Shown: one piece after another, positions 35,641 through 45,320 of the stretch
How positions within the stretch are numbered: the stretch's first letter is position 1
Layout of the letters: every line of letters starts with the position of its first letter
Assembly (NCBI GenBank): GCA_937899905.1
Contig: CALCCF010000032.1
Location: 1-64,000, forward strand
Reading direction: 5' to 3'
DNA: 64,000 nt
DNA from: an uncultured Phycisphaeraceae bacterium
GTDB lineage: Bacteria; Planctomycetota; Phycisphaerae; Phycisphaerales; UBA1924
Made by a program: the position numbers and the translations under genes
Notes under the pieces: model-generated
Seen by the model: only the letters and a program-made list of their open reading frames with translations
What the model was told of the DNA's origin: nothing
The model's database searches: none

Positions 35641-36318
35641 ATGGCAACATCAGACTCGCAGAACTACCCAAGCCCCGTCCGAAACGCGTCCCGGCATGGC
35701 GTCAGCGTCCTCGCGGCCGTCGCCATCGCGGTATCCGCGATCGCGCTGTTCAAGCCAGCCGCCGACGCGTCGTCGGTGGCCCAGGCCACACCCACGCCGA
35801 CCGCGGTCGTTGATCTCGTTTCGGTGATCACGAGCCTCGACGAGTTCAAGGCCATTGACCAACAAATCCGAGCTGACGGGCAACGCAAGTCCGAAGAGAT
35901 CGAGCGGCTCGACGAGGAGATCCAGGGCCTGGGCGAAGACATCCAGGGCCTCGATCCCAACTCTGACGCCTTCGATGAGCTCTTCCGCGAGTTGAACATG
36001 AAACGCGGCTTCCGCGAGCTGCGTGCCTCGATGCTCATCCGCTGGCAGTCCGAGGACAACGCCCGCGTGCTCACCGAGCTTTACGAGAAGGCGCTGGGCG
36101 CGGTCGAGGTCGTCGCCGAGCGTGACGGCTGGCAGCTGGTCATCCACACCGGGCAGCGGGCCGCCGTCCCCAGGAATCCCAACGTGCGGGCCGAGCAGGC
36201 CATGGACTTTGTGGAGGATTGGATCCAATCCCGCCGAGTCATCTACTCGAGCGACGCCATCGACATCACCGAGAGCGTGATCCAGCACATGAACAACAGG
36301 TACGCCACCGGCGGCTAA
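35641..36318 (+). CDS. OmpH/Skp-like periplasmic chaperone
   Basis: 225 aa, ATG preceded by AGGAGG. An N-terminal signal/anchor (GVSVLAAVAIAVSAIALF) is followed by a long coiled coil (ITSLDEFKAIDQQIRADGQRKSEEIERLDEEIQGLGEDIQGL) and a compact beta/alpha segment, the OmpH/Skp layout. Skp escorts outer-membrane proteins through the periplasm. Its position just upstream of lpxD and lpxC repeats the arrangement common in diderm bacteria and supports the call. Confidence 0.8.
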   Translation: MATSDSQNYPSPVRNASRHGVSVLAAVAIAVSAIALFKPAADASSVAQATPTPTAVVDLVSVITSLDEFKAIDQQIRADGQRKSEEIERLDEEIQGLGEDIQGLDPNSDAFDELFRELNMKRGFRELRASMLIRWQSEDNARVLTELYEKALGAVEVVAERDGWQLVIHTGQRAAVPRNPNVRAEQAMDFVEDWIQSRRVIYSSDAIDITESVIQHMNNRYATGG

Positions 36319-36410
36319 GAACCCCCGCCCGACCCACCGCGAATCGGCTGGAACACAGCTCCACGCTCAATCGAGGGCCGCCCGTGCATCCGTCCGCCCA
36401 CGCCAACGCC

Positions 36411-37490
36411 ATGACCGAGACCAGGCCCGAGACCAGGCCCGAAACTGGAACGCAAGCCCGGCCCAGGGCCACGACCACCGGCACGCTGGCCGAGTTGCTG
36501 CAGGCACGACTCGTCGGCCCGGCGGACATCCCGTTGGCGGACATCGCACCGCTCGACAAGGCCACGCCCGGCGCCCTCACCTTCATTCGAGATCAGCGCC
36601 ATGCGGGCGCTTGGGCCACGTCCAACGCCTCGGCCGCCCTGGTTACCGAGGGCGTGCGCCTCGACGATCCCGACACCTCCGATCGCGCAATCCTGTTCGT
36701 CCCGGACGCGGACCGCGCGTTGCTCACGCTGCTCGAGGCCTTCGCCGAGCAGGCCGCCCCGCCGGTCCCAGAGCCAGGGATCGATCCGTCCGCACACGTC
36801 GACCCGTCGGCGCACGTCGATGGCGCCGCCATCGGCCCCATGTGCGTCGTCGGCCCAAACGCGCGCGTCGAGGCCGGTGCGGTTCTGGTGTCCAACGTCG
36901 CGATCGGGCCTGGTGTCACCGTCGGGGCCGACTCCGTGCTGCACGCGGGCGTGGTCGTCCAGCATGGCTGCACCATCGGCCGCCGATGCACTCTGCATCC
37001 CGGCGTCGTTGTCGGCGCCGACGGCTTCGGGTACCTGCCCGGCCCGCAAGGACCGATCAAGATCCCCCACCTCGGCGCGGTCGCCATCGAGGACGATGCG
37101 GAGATCGGCGCCAACACGTGCATCGACCGCGGCAAGCTCGCCGACACGCGCATCGGCCGCGGCACGAAGATCGATAACCTCTGCCAGATCGGCCACAACG
37201 GCGACATCGGCAACAACGTCATCATCTGCGGTTGCTGCGCCATCGCCGGCAGCGTGACCATCCACGACGGCGTGACCATCGCCGGCAACGTGCGCTTGAG
37301 CGACGGGGTCACCGTTGGAGCCGGCGCCACCATCGGGGCGGGCAGCGGAGTCATAAATGACGTGCCCGCGGGCGAGACTTGGCTCGGCGGACCGGCCCAG
37401 CCCGCTCGCGAGGCCGCAGCGAACTACGCCCAGCTGCGCACGCTCGCCAAGGACATGCGGCAGATCCGCAAGCGCCTGCGCGACGCATGA
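36411..37490 (+). CDS. lpxD: UDP-3-O-acylglucosamine N-acyltransferase
   Basis: 359 aa from ATG 36411; GTG 36384 preceded by GAGGG is an alternative start. The N-terminal uridine-binding domain (LADIAPLDKATPGALTFIRDQRHAGA) precedes a left-handed beta-helix of hexapeptide repeats (HVDPSAHVDGAAIGPMCVVGPNARVEAGAVL...). The catalytic segment is VVGADGFGYLPG...KIPHLGAVAIEDDAEIGANTCIDRG. It transfers a hydroxyacyl chain from ACP to the lipid A precursor. Its stop overlaps lpxC (ATGA). Confidence 0.92.
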   Translation: MTETRPETRPETGTQARPRATTTGTLAELLQARLVGPADIPLADIAPLDKATPGALTFIRDQRHAGAWATSNASAALVTEGVRLDDPDTSDRAILFVPDADRALLTLLEAFAEQAAPPVPEPGIDPSAHVDPSAHVDGAAIGPMCVVGPNARVEAGAVLVSNVAIGPGVTVGADSVLHAGVVVQHGCTIGRRCTLHPGVVVGADGFGYLPGPQGPIKIPHLGAVAIEDDAEIGANTCIDRGKLADTRIGRGTKIDNLCQIGHNGDIGNNVIICGCCAIAGSVTIHDGVTIAGNVRLSDGVTVGAGATIGAGSGVINDVPAGETWLGGPAQPAREAAANYAQLRTLAKDMRQIRKRLRDA

Positions 37491-38383
37491 TCGCACACCC
37501 CCGAGCGCGCAAGACCATCGCCAGCACCGCCAGCGTCTCGGGCACGGGCCTGTTCACGAATAAGCCGTGTATGCTGACGTTGAATCCAAGCGAACGCGGC
37601 ATCACGCTTACGCGCACCGATATCAACGAAGCCGTGCCCGTGCATTGCGCCGTGATCAATACGAACCCCGTTCACAGCGCATTCGAGAGCCTCAAAGGCC
37701 GCAGCACAAACCTCATGCATGGGCGAGCCCTGGCCGCCACCGTCGAGCATGCGCTCTCGGCGCTCGCCGGCCTGGGCATCACCGACTGCCACATCGACAT
37801 CGACGCGCCCGAAGTGCCGATCCTCGATGGTTCGGCCATGCCGTTCACCGACGCGCTGCAAGCCGCGGGCGTGACGGGCATCGATGGCACACTCGAACCG
37901 ATCACGCCGAGCGAGGCCATCACGATCGAGGCCCCATCGGGACCGGGACGCATCACCATCGAACCGCGTGAAGAGCCCGGCTGGTCGGTCGCCTATGAGC
38001 TCGACTACGGCGCGAGCGCACACCTCCAGCCGCAGCGCGCAGACTGGGACGGCTCGGCGAGCATGTACACCGAGCGCGTGGCGCCAGCGCGAACCTACAG
38101 CCTCGACCATGAGGCGAGGGCTCTCCAAGCGGCCGGCCTTTTCGCCGACCTCACACCGGCCGACATGCTTGTCATCGGCCGCAAAGGCCCGATCGACAAC
38201 GCCTACCGCTTCGAGCATGAGCCGGCGGCGCACAAGCTGCTCGACGCCATCGGCGACATCTCGCTGGCCGGCCGGCCGATCCAGGCGAACATCGTGTGCC
38301 ATCGCTCGGGCCACGAGTTGAACCACCGCGCGGCTCACGCCCTGTCGACGCTTGAGCACGGCGCGGCACGCTCCACGCCGTAA
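37487..38383 (+). CDS. lpxC: UDP-3-O-acyl-N-acetylglucosamine deacetylase
   Basis: 298 aa zinc deacetylase, the committed step of lipid A synthesis. Seen: TIASTASVSGTGLFTNKPCMLTLNP, the zinc His region ATVEHALSALAGLGITDCHIDIDAPEVPILDGSAMPF, AHKLLDAIGDISLAGRPIQ with catalytic His/Asp, and SGHELNH. ATG 37487 overlaps the lpxD stop. It is a stand-alone LpxC, without the C-terminal FabZ domain found in some planctomycetes and Bacteroidetes. With lpxD it predicts lipid A in this organism. Confidence 0.93.
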   Translation: MIAHPRARKTIASTASVSGTGLFTNKPCMLTLNPSERGITLTRTDINEAVPVHCAVINTNPVHSAFESLKGRSTNLMHGRALAATVEHALSALAGLGITDCHIDIDAPEVPILDGSAMPFTDALQAAGVTGIDGTLEPITPSEAITIEAPSGPGRITIEPREEPGWSVAYELDYGASAHLQPQRADWDGSASMYTERVAPARTYSLDHEARALQAAGLFADLTPADMLVIGRKGPIDNAYRFEHEPAAHKLLDAIGDISLAGRPIQANIVCHRSGHELNHRAAHALSTLEHGAARSTP

Positions 38384-38692
38384 GAATCTCAGACATACCG
38401 ACCACGCCCGCGCGCCATCTGCCGGCGCTGCGCACGATTCGGCTTGCACACCCCAGCCGTTGTGGTATCGTGCAGCGCCCGGTGCGCTGGAAGCAGCCCA
38501 CCACAACCCCCACCACCAGCCGCGCCCGGATCCGGGCCCGCAATCGCGGCGGTGACGCTCGCCCGCGGGCCCGCGATGGGGGTTCCCATGAAGACCGTGC
38601 AGAATCCGTCCGATCACAACCGGTGCAATGCTCTTATCCGGCGTTCGTTCGTAACGCGTAACACGCTGGCCGGACTATCCTTCCATTGGTGG
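38384..38692. other. GC-rich leader region with palindromes
   Basis: No gene is supported if the lipoprotein starts at 38693, though an upstream ATG at 38588 would extend it. It contains the perfect 14-bp palindrome GCCCGGATCCGGGC (38524-38537) and an inverted repeat GGGCCCGC/GCGGGCCC. A possible promoter is TTGCAC (38445) with TATCGT 16 bp downstream. Confidence 0.35.
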
Positions 38693-39313
38693 ATGTCGTG
38701 CTTCAAGACGACCCTCCGCCGCGTGCTGGGGGCTCTGGGCCTGGCCAGCGTGCTCGCCGTCTGTGTGGTGTCGGTCGGGATGTCAGGGGGCTGCGTTGAT
38801 CAGGCCGCCATGCGTCACGAGATCGAGTCGGCTCGCCAGGACCTTGGCGGCCTGCGCGGCGTCTTGGCCGCACGAGAGCAGGCCCTCAGCCAGGCCCTGG
38901 ACGATCCTTCGGCCCCAGCCGATATCGCCGCCGGCTGGCGGGCCCAGCTTGTGGTGGTCCAGGACCAACTCGCCGCCACCGAGCACGCTCTCCACGCCTC
39001 TGCCCAATACGACGCCGATCCAGCCGGCGGGCCCATCACCCGAACGGTCGGGGCCGTGGCTCCGTTCGTCCCCGAGCCCTATCGCCTGCCGCTGGTCCTT
39101 GGCGCCGGCCTTGCGGCATCGCTCGCGCGTGGTGTGCAGCTCCGCCGGGCCGGAAGGGCCATCGCCCAGGGCGTCCAGCGAGCCCTCGATGCCGACCCGC
39201 AACTGGCCAGCCGGTTTGCCCAAAACTCAAGTGCCGTCCGAGCCAGCCAGCCCAAGCTCGCACGGCGAATTGTCGATGAGGCACAGGGCAAGCGGGCCGC
39301 GCTCCCGATCTGA
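38693..39313 (+). CDS. Putative lipoprotein with coiled coil
   Basis: 206 aa if it starts at ATG 38693, which gives a textbook lipoprotein signal (basic [10 protein letters not shown], hydrophobic core, lipobox GMSGGC). The start at 38588 would add 35 residues without a signal. The mature protein has a helical coiled-coil region ([28 protein letters not shown]...[18 protein letters not shown]), a hydrophobic stretch ([21 protein letters not shown]) and a basic C-terminus. The family is unrecognised. The layout is reminiscent of holin-associated spanins or tail lipoproteins, but no phage genes are near. Confidence 0.55.
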   Translation: MSCFKTTLRRVLGALGLASVLAVCVVSVGMSGGCVDQAAMRHEIESARQDLGGLRGVLAAREQALSQALDDPSAPADIAAGWRAQLVVVQDQLAATEHALHASAQYDADPAGGPITRTVGAVAPFVPEPYRLPLVLGAGLAASLARGVQLRRAGRAIAQGVQRALDADPQLASRFAQNSSAVRASQPKLARRIVDEAQGKRAALPI

Positions 39314-39362
39314 CGGCACGCCCGCCAACAAGCCCATGGGCACCCACGGAGGCACGCCAGGC

Positions 39363-40052
39363 ATGCGTCGAGGATTCACGCTCATCGAGCTGCTCGCGGT
39401 GATCGCGATCATCACGGTGCTCATCGGCATCCTCATCCCCACGCTCGGTGGGGCGCGCGAGAGCGCGCGGCGGACGCAGTGCCTGGCCAACCTCGCCCAG
39501 ATCGGCATTGGCACACAGCTGTACATGGATGCCGAGTCCAAGGGCGTGCTCCCGGTGGTGCGCCCGTTCCATGAGGGCGAGCCCGGCGGCGGCAGCGACC
39601 CGAGCCTGCTCGACGTGCTGAGCCAGTACCTCGACACGCCCGTGCCCACGCGGGACACGCCCGAAGAGGACTTCGTGCTGGGCCGCAACTCGTGCTATCG
39701 CTGCCCGAGCGACCTCGGCGGAAGCGGAGACAACGGCCGCCCGCTGTGGGCAAGCGCGGGCACGAGCTACGAGTACTTCCCCGGCCTGCTCATGACCGCG
39801 ACCGAGATCGTGTTCGCCGCCGAGAGCCCGAGGATAGAACAAGTGGTGACGCGAGCGCTCGAGCTGCAGGCCGAGTCCGGCAAGCCCGCGCCATTGCTGA
39901 ATTGCAACGACGACTGGCACACGCTGCGATCCGGCGGGCCGTCGCGCAACGCCGTGTACTTTCCCGGGATGCGGGCCGACTGGCTCGAGGAACTTTCCTC
40001 CGATGAAGCCGAGGACCTGTTCGGCCTGATCGGCCGCCTCCTTGGTGTGTGA
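39363..40052 (+). CDS. Type II secretion-like pseudopilin
   Basis: 229 aa from ATG 39363 (GGAGG 10 nt upstream; ATG 39336 is an alternative). Prepilin cleavage motif [28 protein letters not shown], then [26 protein letters not shown], as in the planctomycete DUF1559/pseudopilin-like group. The globular domain has a Cys pair (NSCYRCPSD). No GspE, GspF or prepilin peptidase gene is in the window, so the machinery is encoded elsewhere. Confidence 0.8.
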   Translation: MRRGFTLIELLAVIAIITVLIGILIPTLGGARESARRTQCLANLAQIGIGTQLYMDAESKGVLPVVRPFHEGEPGGGSDPSLLDVLSQYLDTPVPTRDTPEEDFVLGRNSCYRCPSDLGGSGDNGRPLWASAGTSYEYFPGLLMTATEIVFAAESPRIEQVVTRALELQAESGKPAPLLNCNDDWHTLRSGGPSRNAVYFPGMRADWLEELSSDEAEDLFGLIGRLLGV

Positions 40053-40062
40053 TGGGTGTGCA

Positions 40063-40860
40063 ATGACCGACGCACGCGATGACATGATCAAGACTCTGGA
40101 GCGGCTCGAAGGCAGGCGCGCCAAGGTGCGCGCGTGGCGTGAGCGGATGGCCGACTTCGAGCGCAACACCGTGCGCGATCCGGAGAACTGGCGACGCTGG
40201 GCGCGCAAGGGCTGGCCCTTCGCGACAGGGCTGCTCGTCGTCTCGGCCGTGGCGGCCTACTTCGTGCTGCGGCCGACGCCCGTGCCCGACTACGAGAACG
40301 ACCGCATCGACACCCTCATGGACTTCACGCTCTTGCAGAGCGAGTTCAACAAGTTGCCGCTCGAGCGCCGGCTCGAGCTCGTGGGCATCCTCGTGCAGCG
40401 GCTCGACGGAATGAGCAGCAGCGACTCGCTCATGCTGGCCGCATTCGCCGGCTCGATCCGCGGCGAGGCGCGAGATCAGTTGGAAGAGAACGCCAGCCGC
40501 TTGGCTATCGAGCTGTGGGATTCGCTCGCCGCCGACTATCAGGACGTCGGTGAGGCCGGCCGCGAAGAGTACCTCGCCGAGGCATTCGTGCAGTTCGAGA
40601 CGACGCTGGAAATGATGGGCGGCAACGTTCGCGATCGCTCGCCCGAGGATCGGCTGGAGCGCGCCAGGCGCCAGGCGCAGCGCGACCAGGAAGCGCTCAA
40701 GAGCGGTGAGGGCCCGCCCGCCCGCGTGTTCGGTCGCATGTTCGACGTGATGAACAACAACGTCGGTGCGCACGCCAGCCCGATGGAGCGTCGCCGCGGC
40801 GAGTTGCTCATGCGCGACATGACGCGCTTCCTGCGCGGGCAGCCCCTCGGCGGTGGGTAA
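40063..40860 (+). CDS. Single-pass membrane hypothetical protein
   Basis: 265 aa from ATG 40063, 10 nt after the pseudopilin stop. A basic, charged N-terminal cytoplasmic segment (KTLERLEGRRAKVRAWRERMADFERN) is followed by one transmembrane helix (PFATGLLVVSAVAAYFVL, ~55-72) and a helical extracytoplasmic domain (ERRLELVGILVQRLDGMSSSDSLMLAAFAGSIRGEARDQL). Possibly an operon partner of the pseudopilin. The family is unrecognised. Confidence 0.6.
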   Translation: MTDARDDMIKTLERLEGRRAKVRAWRERMADFERNTVRDPENWRRWARKGWPFATGLLVVSAVAAYFVLRPTPVPDYENDRIDTLMDFTLLQSEFNKLPLERRLELVGILVQRLDGMSSSDSLMLAAFAGSIRGEARDQLEENASRLAIELWDSLAADYQDVGEAGREEYLAEAFVQFETTLEMMGGNVRDRSPEDRLERARRQAQRDQEALKSGEGPPARVFGRMFDVMNNNVGAHASPMERRRGELLMRDMTRFLRGQPLGGG

Positions 40861-40911
40861 GAGTCTCGCCGTGCGAACGGCATGAGTAGAGTCGGACCAG
40901 GAGGTCCTCTC

Positions 40912-41643
40912 ATGGCCGACACGATCCGCGACAGCGCACCCGCCCGCTACGACGACCTTCGGGCCGTCTTCATCAACTGCACGCTGAAGAAGTCTCCGGC
41001 CATGAGCCACACGCAGGGGCTCATGGATCGCTCCATCGCGATCATGGAACAAGTCGGCCTCTCGGTCGAGTCGATGCGAGCCACGGACTATGTGCTGCCC
41101 CCCGGCGTGCAGCCCGACATGACCGAGCACGGTTACGACCGCGACGACTGGCCGGCGATGCACAAGAAGATCATGGACGCGCAGATCCTGGTGCTCGGCT
41201 CGCCGATCTGGCTCGGTGAGAAGAGCTCGGTGTGCACGCTCGTGATCGAGCGCTTGTACGGCAACTCGGGCGAGCTTAATGGCCACGGGCAATCGAGCTA
41301 CTACGGCCGTGTGGGCGGGTGCATCATCACGGGCAACGAGGACGGCATCAAGCACTGCGCGATGAACATCCTGTATTCGCTCGGGCACCTGGGGTACACC
41401 ATCCCACCCCAGGCCGACGCGGGCTGGATCGGCGAGGCCGGGCCCGGACCAAGCTATATGGACCCCGAAGCGCACGCGCAAGACAACGATTTCACGAATC
41501 GCAATACCACGATCATGACGTGGAACCTGATCCACCTGGCGCGCATGTTCAAGGATTCTGGAGGCGTGCCCGCGTTCGGCAACCAGCGCGACAAGTGGCA
41601 GGCAGGGGAGCGCTTCGGCTTCGAGAACCCCGAGTACCGCTAG
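40912..41643 (+). CDS. Flavodoxin-fold NAD(P)H-dependent oxidoreductase
   Basis: 243 aa; ATG 40912 follows AGGAGG. Flavodoxin-like fold of the NADPH-dependent FMN reductase/iron-sulfur flavoprotein group: FINCTLKKSPAMSHTQGLMDRSI (phosphate-binding loop region), MDAQILVLGSPIWLGEKSS, and GRVGGCIITGNEDGIKHCAMNILYSLGHLGYTIPP. It probably binds FMN and reduces a small electron acceptor; the substrate is unknown. Convergent with dapA, 3 nt between stops. Confidence 0.8.
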   Translation: MADTIRDSAPARYDDLRAVFINCTLKKSPAMSHTQGLMDRSIAIMEQVGLSVESMRATDYVLPPGVQPDMTEHGYDRDDWPAMHKKIMDAQILVLGSPIWLGEKSSVCTLVIERLYGNSGELNGHGQSSYYGRVGGCIITGNEDGIKHCAMNILYSLGHLGYTIPPQADAGWIGEAGPGPSYMDPEAHAQDNDFTNRNTTIMTWNLIHLARMFKDSGGVPAFGNQRDKWQAGERFGFENPEYR

Positions 41644-41646
41644 CGC

Positions 41647-42567
41647 CTAGTACACCGCTGTCTCGAGAAGGCCCGCGCGTTGCAGCACACCATGGAGCGC
41701 ATGCTTGGTTTCGTCCGTGGGCTGGGTCATCGGTAGGCGCAGCTGCCCGCTGTCAAGATTCATCATGGCGAGCGCGGCCTTGACGCAGATCGGGTTGGTC
41801 TCCAGGAACATCGCGCGGGCGAGCTCGAAGAGTCCCTGGTGCTGGTCGCGCGCGGCCAGCACGTCGCGGTCGAGCATGGCCTGGCACAGCGCGGCAACGC
41901 GCTGGGGATCGATGTTGCTGACCACCGACACGCAGCCAACGCCGCCGAGCGCCATGAAGGGAAGGGTCATCGAGTCGTCGCCGCTCAGCAGCGCGATGCC
42001 CGGGCAGCGCGCGAGGATCTCGCTGGCCGAGTCGGTCGAGCCGGTGGCTTCCTTCACACTGACGACCCAGGGGCTCTCGTACAGCCGCTCGATGGTGGAG
42101 GGCTCCAGAGCCACCCCGGTCCGCGCGGGGATGTTGTAGAGCATGATGGGCAGCTCGACGCTCTCGGCGATGGTCGCGAAGTGGGCGTACAGGCCGTCTT
42201 GCGTCGGCTTGTTGTAATAGGGGGTCACGCTCAGGCCGGCGTCGGCGCCCAGGTCGAGCGCGATGCGTTGGAGCTGGACGGCGTGGGCCGTGCTGTTGCT
42301 GCCCGTGCCGGCAATGACGACCAGGTCGTGCACCTTGCCGACCTCGACGCAGTGGCGGACCAGCGTGCGGAACTCGGCCTCGTCGAGCGTCGGGCTCTCA
42401 CCGGTTGTGCCCGCCACAACCAGGCCGGTGATGCCGCCCTCGGCCTGGCGGGCGATCTGGGCGTCGAGGCGGCCGAGATCGATCGACCGGCCGTCGGGCG
42501 TGAACGGTGTGATGATCGCGGTGAACGCGCGGGCGAAGCGGTCGTCTCGGAGATGGCTGGTGGGCAT
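41647..42567 (-). CDS. dapA: 4-hydroxy-tetrahydrodipicolinate synthase
   Basis: 306 aa class I aldolase of lysine/diaminopimelate synthesis, condensing pyruvate with aspartate semialdehyde. It has VAGTTGESPTLDEAEF, TPYYNKPTQDGLYAHF, the tyrosine motif LYNIPARTG and the Schiff-base Lys in VVSVKEATG, then LLSGDDSMTLPFMALGG. ATG 42567. As with all DHDPS-family proteins a related aldolase activity is possible, but the motif set is canonical. Confidence 0.9.
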   Translation of the reverse strand: MPTSHLRDDRFARAFTAIITPFTPDGRSIDLGRLDAQIARQAEGGITGLVVAGTTGESPTLDEAEFRTLVRHCVEVGKVHDLVVIAGTGSNSTAHAVQLQRIALDLGADAGLSVTPYYNKPTQDGLYAHFATIAESVELPIMLYNIPARTGVALEPSTIERLYESPWVVSVKEATGSTDSASEILARCPGIALLSGDDSMTLPFMALGGVGCVSVVSNIDPQRVAALCQAMLDRDVLAARDQHQGLFELARAMFLETNPICVKAALAMMNLDSGQLRLPMTQPTDETKHALHGVLQRAGLLETAVY

Positions 42568-42713
42568 GGGGACTCTCCGATCGGGTGTGCGAGGCTGGCG
42601 GCGGATTCGGTCTGGTTTGGATCGAGTCTGGGCCTAGCCTCGGTGCCCTGCTGTGAACACTATTCGTTGCCGGCCGCGATCTGGTTTTCGCCGCCTCTTG
42701 GGAGCATCGGACG

Positions 42714-44204
42714 ATGGGCCATCCGGGCATGATCGAGATAGCGCGGCGCATCGCTGCGGGGGAGATGTCCGCCCTTGAGGCGACGACCGAAGCGCTGTCG
42801 CGAGTGGATGCCGTTCAAGGCGAGATCAACGCTTTCGTCGACGTGTTCCACGAGGCGGCTTCTACCCAGGCGCGCGCGATCGATGCGAAGCGAACCAGTG
42901 GTGAAACGCTCGGCCCGCTCGCGGGCGTGCCGGTGGTTGTCAAGGACAACATCTGCATCGGGCAGGATCGTTACCCCGGCCGGACGACGTGCGCGAGCAA
43001 GATGCTGGAGGGCTACCGCAGCCCATACAACGCCACGGCTGTTACGAAGCTGCTTGATGCCGGCGCGGTGATCGTCGCCAAGGCCAACCTCGACGAGTTC
43101 GCCATGGGTGGCAGCGGCGAGCACTCGTACTTTGGCGCCACGAAGAACCCATGGGACTTGGCGCGCACGCCCGGTGGAAGCAGCAGCGGCAGCGCGGCGG
43201 CGGTGGCGGCCGGGTGCGTCACCATGGCGCTCGGAAGCGATACCGGCGGCTCGGTGCGCCAGCCCGCGGCGATGTGCGGCTTGGTGGGACTTAAGCCGAC
43301 GTACGGGCGTGTCTCGCGGTACGGACTCGTCGCCTTTGCGAGCAGCCTTGATCAGATCGGAACGTTCACGAACTCGGTCGAGGATGCGGCCGCGACGCTG
43401 ACGGCGATCTCGGGGCACGACCCGCACGACGCGACGAGCGCGCCGCGGGAGGTCGAGAACTTCGTCGCTGCGCTCGAGCAGGAGGTGTCGGGGCAGCACG
43501 TTGCGAGAGTGCGGCCGGAGGGTGGTGTACACCCGGCGATCAATGACGCGCTCGAGCGCGCGGCCGGTGTCCTGAGCGGCGCTGGTGTCACGCTGGATGA
43601 CGGGCAGCTGCCGCACACGCGGTACGGCGTCGCGGCGTACTACCTCATCGCGCCGGCGGAGGCGTCGAGCAATCTGGCGCGATACGACGGTGTGCGTTAC
43701 GGACGCCGCGCCGAATTGCGTGAGGGTGAGGGGCTCGATGACCTGTACACGCGCTCGCGGTCCGAGGGCTTCGGTACCGAGGTCAAGCGGCGCATCCTTC
43801 TGGGTACGCACGCGCTCAGCAGCGGGTATAACGACCAGTATTACGGCAAGGCCCAGCGCACGCGTCGGCTGATCAAGCAGGACTTCGAAGCGCTCTTCGA
43901 CAGCGGCGCTCGCGCTGTGCTCATGCCGACAACGCCCGAGCCGGCGTTCAAGCTGGGCGAGAAGCTCGATGACCCGATGGCGATGTATCAGGAAGATGCG
44001 TTCACGGTCGGTGCAAACCTGGCGGGATTGCCGGCAATCAGCATCCCGACAGGTACGGTCGATGTCGATGGCTCGAATCTGCCCGTGGGCGTGCAGCTGA
44101 TCGGGCGACCGTTCGATGAATCCGGGCTGCTGGCGCTCGCCCGCGCTCTAGAGCACGGGCTGCGCTTCATAGAACGCAGCCCGCTTGCCAGTCGTGGGGA
44201 GTAG
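42714..44204 (+). CDS. gatA: Asp-tRNA(Asn)/Glu-tRNA(Gln) amidotransferase subunit A
   Basis: 496 aa amidase-signature protein releasing ammonia from glutamine for tRNA-dependent transamidation. The Ser-cisSer-Lys triad is visible: Lys in PVVVKDNI, cis-Ser in TPGGSSSGSAAAVAAG, nucleophile Ser in ALGSDTGGSVRQPAAMCG. GLKPTYGRVSRYGLVAFASSLDQIG is diagnostic of GatA. ATG 42714 with GGGAG upstream. gatB and gatC are not adjacent. Confidence 0.94.
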   Translation: MGHPGMIEIARRIAAGEMSALEATTEALSRVDAVQGEINAFVDVFHEAASTQARAIDAKRTSGETLGPLAGVPVVVKDNICIGQDRYPGRTTCASKMLEGYRSPYNATAVTKLLDAGAVIVAKANLDEFAMGGSGEHSYFGATKNPWDLARTPGGSSSGSAAAVAAGCVTMALGSDTGGSVRQPAAMCGLVGLKPTYGRVSRYGLVAFASSLDQIGTFTNSVEDAAATLTAISGHDPHDATSAPREVENFVAALEQEVSGQHVARVRPEGGVHPAINDALERAAGVLSGAGVTLDDGQLPHTRYGVAAYYLIAPAEASSNLARYDGVRYGRRAELREGEGLDDLYTRSRSEGFGTEVKRRILLGTHALSSGYNDQYYGKAQRTRRLIKQDFEALFDSGARAVLMPTTPEPAFKLGEKLDDPMAMYQEDAFTVGANLAGLPAISIPTGTVDVDGSNLPVGVQLIGRPFDESGLLALARALEHGLRFIERSPLASRGE

Positions 44205-44221
44205 GACGTCGGCCTTGCGTG

Positions 44222-45166
44222 TTAGATCGCGCCGGCGATCGCAGGGGCTTCGAGCTTGCCGGCCATCTCGCGAGTCGTATCGGGCGACGTGGTGACCAGG
44301 TAATACAGCAGCTCGTTGTGACGCCAGCCGATGATCTTGCTGGTCGTCTCGCCCTCGGTGCCGATGGCGTACGCCTTACCGGACACGAAACGCTCATCGC
44401 TGCAACGCTGGATGTAGAGGCTCACCTCGACGCGCTCGCCGGCCTGGTCGAAGGCTTCGTACATCATGTGGATGGACGGACCCTTGCCCGGCACCTTGCA
44501 CTTGCCCGCGGCTACGAACGTCGCGCCCGTGGGCAGCAGGTCTTCGGGCTGCACGCGCTCGCCCAGCACATCGCGGAACGCCGAGGGGACGCCCGAGAGG
44601 TCCTTCTGGGTGAACTTGCGCATCGTCGTCGGGTGCATGGCGCAGCGATTGTGCTCGTCGGACATGAAGCCTGCGAGCTGGATGCCCGTGGGCATCTCTG
44701 CCAGCGCCACGCCCGGGGCGCCCTGCTGCGTCGAGGGGTTCTGTTGGAGGTACGACGACACGCCGACGATGATCACCACGGCGGCAGCAAACGCGGCGAC
44801 ACGCTGCCACATGGGGAAGCGCATCGCCGAGGATGAGTCGGACGTTGGCTGGGGCTGGTCCGCCGGCGTGCCCGCGAGGCCGAGCTGTGGCGCCGGGGCC
44901 GTGCCCGCCACCATGCTCGAGATCTTGTTGCGAAGCGCATCTGGGCACTGGCAGTCTGCGGCCATGCAGCGGCCGATCGCTCCACGCAACTTACGCTCGG
45001 ACTCTTCGAAGCCGGCCAGCGACGGGTTGGCCCGCTTAGCGGACTCATAGCGAGCGGCATCCTCGGCGGACAGCTCGCCATCGGCGGCGCAGCGGGCCAG
45101 CCGTTCGAGTTCCGCGTTGGTCAGCGGGCCGTGGTTCGCGTTGTCGTGCGAGTGGTCCTGGCTCAT
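44222..45166 (-). CDS. Putative anti-sigma factor with one transmembrane helix
   Basis: 314 aa. The N-terminal cytoplasmic part (LTNAELERLARCAADGELSAEDAARYESAKRANPSLAGFEESERKLRGAIGRCMAADCQCPDALRNKI) resembles an anti-sigma domain, but the canonical HxxxCxxC is not evident. Instead there is a cluster C-x4-C-x-C. One transmembrane helix (VAAFAAAVVIIVGVSSYL, ~127-144) precedes an extracytoplasmic sensor domain. It lies 154 nt downstream of the ECF sigma gene on the same strand, which is the main reason for the call. Confidence 0.75.
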   Translation of the reverse strand: MSQDHSHDNANHGPLTNAELERLARCAADGELSAEDAARYESAKRANPSLAGFEESERKLRGAIGRCMAADCQCPDALRNKISSMVAGTAPAPQLGLAGTPADQPQPTSDSSSAMRFPMWQRVAAFAAAVVIIVGVSSYLQQNPSTQQGAPGVALAEMPTGIQLAGFMSDEHNRCAMHPTTMRKFTQKDLSGVPSAFRDVLGERVQPEDLLPTGATFVAAGKCKVPGKGPSIHMMYEAFDQAGERVEVSLYIQRCSDERFVSGKAYAIGTEGETTSKIIGWRHNELLYYLVTTSPDTTREMAGKLEAPAIAGAI

Positions 45167-45320
45167 GCGTGCCGCTCCGAAAAGCTGGGGGAGGCATCAG
45201 GCCGGGCCCCAATGCCCAGCCAACGAACGTCGTCTTGATCTTCGGCAGGCTCCGACCGGCCGATCCGTGTCCCGCGGAATGCGGGGGGGCAGGGGACCGC
45301 CGGGGAGCCTGACGGGGTGC

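Noticed and set aside
38693-39313. Phage spanin or holin-type lipoprotein
   Set aside because: The lipobox and coiled coil fit loosely, but no phage structural, lysis or integrase gene is in the region.
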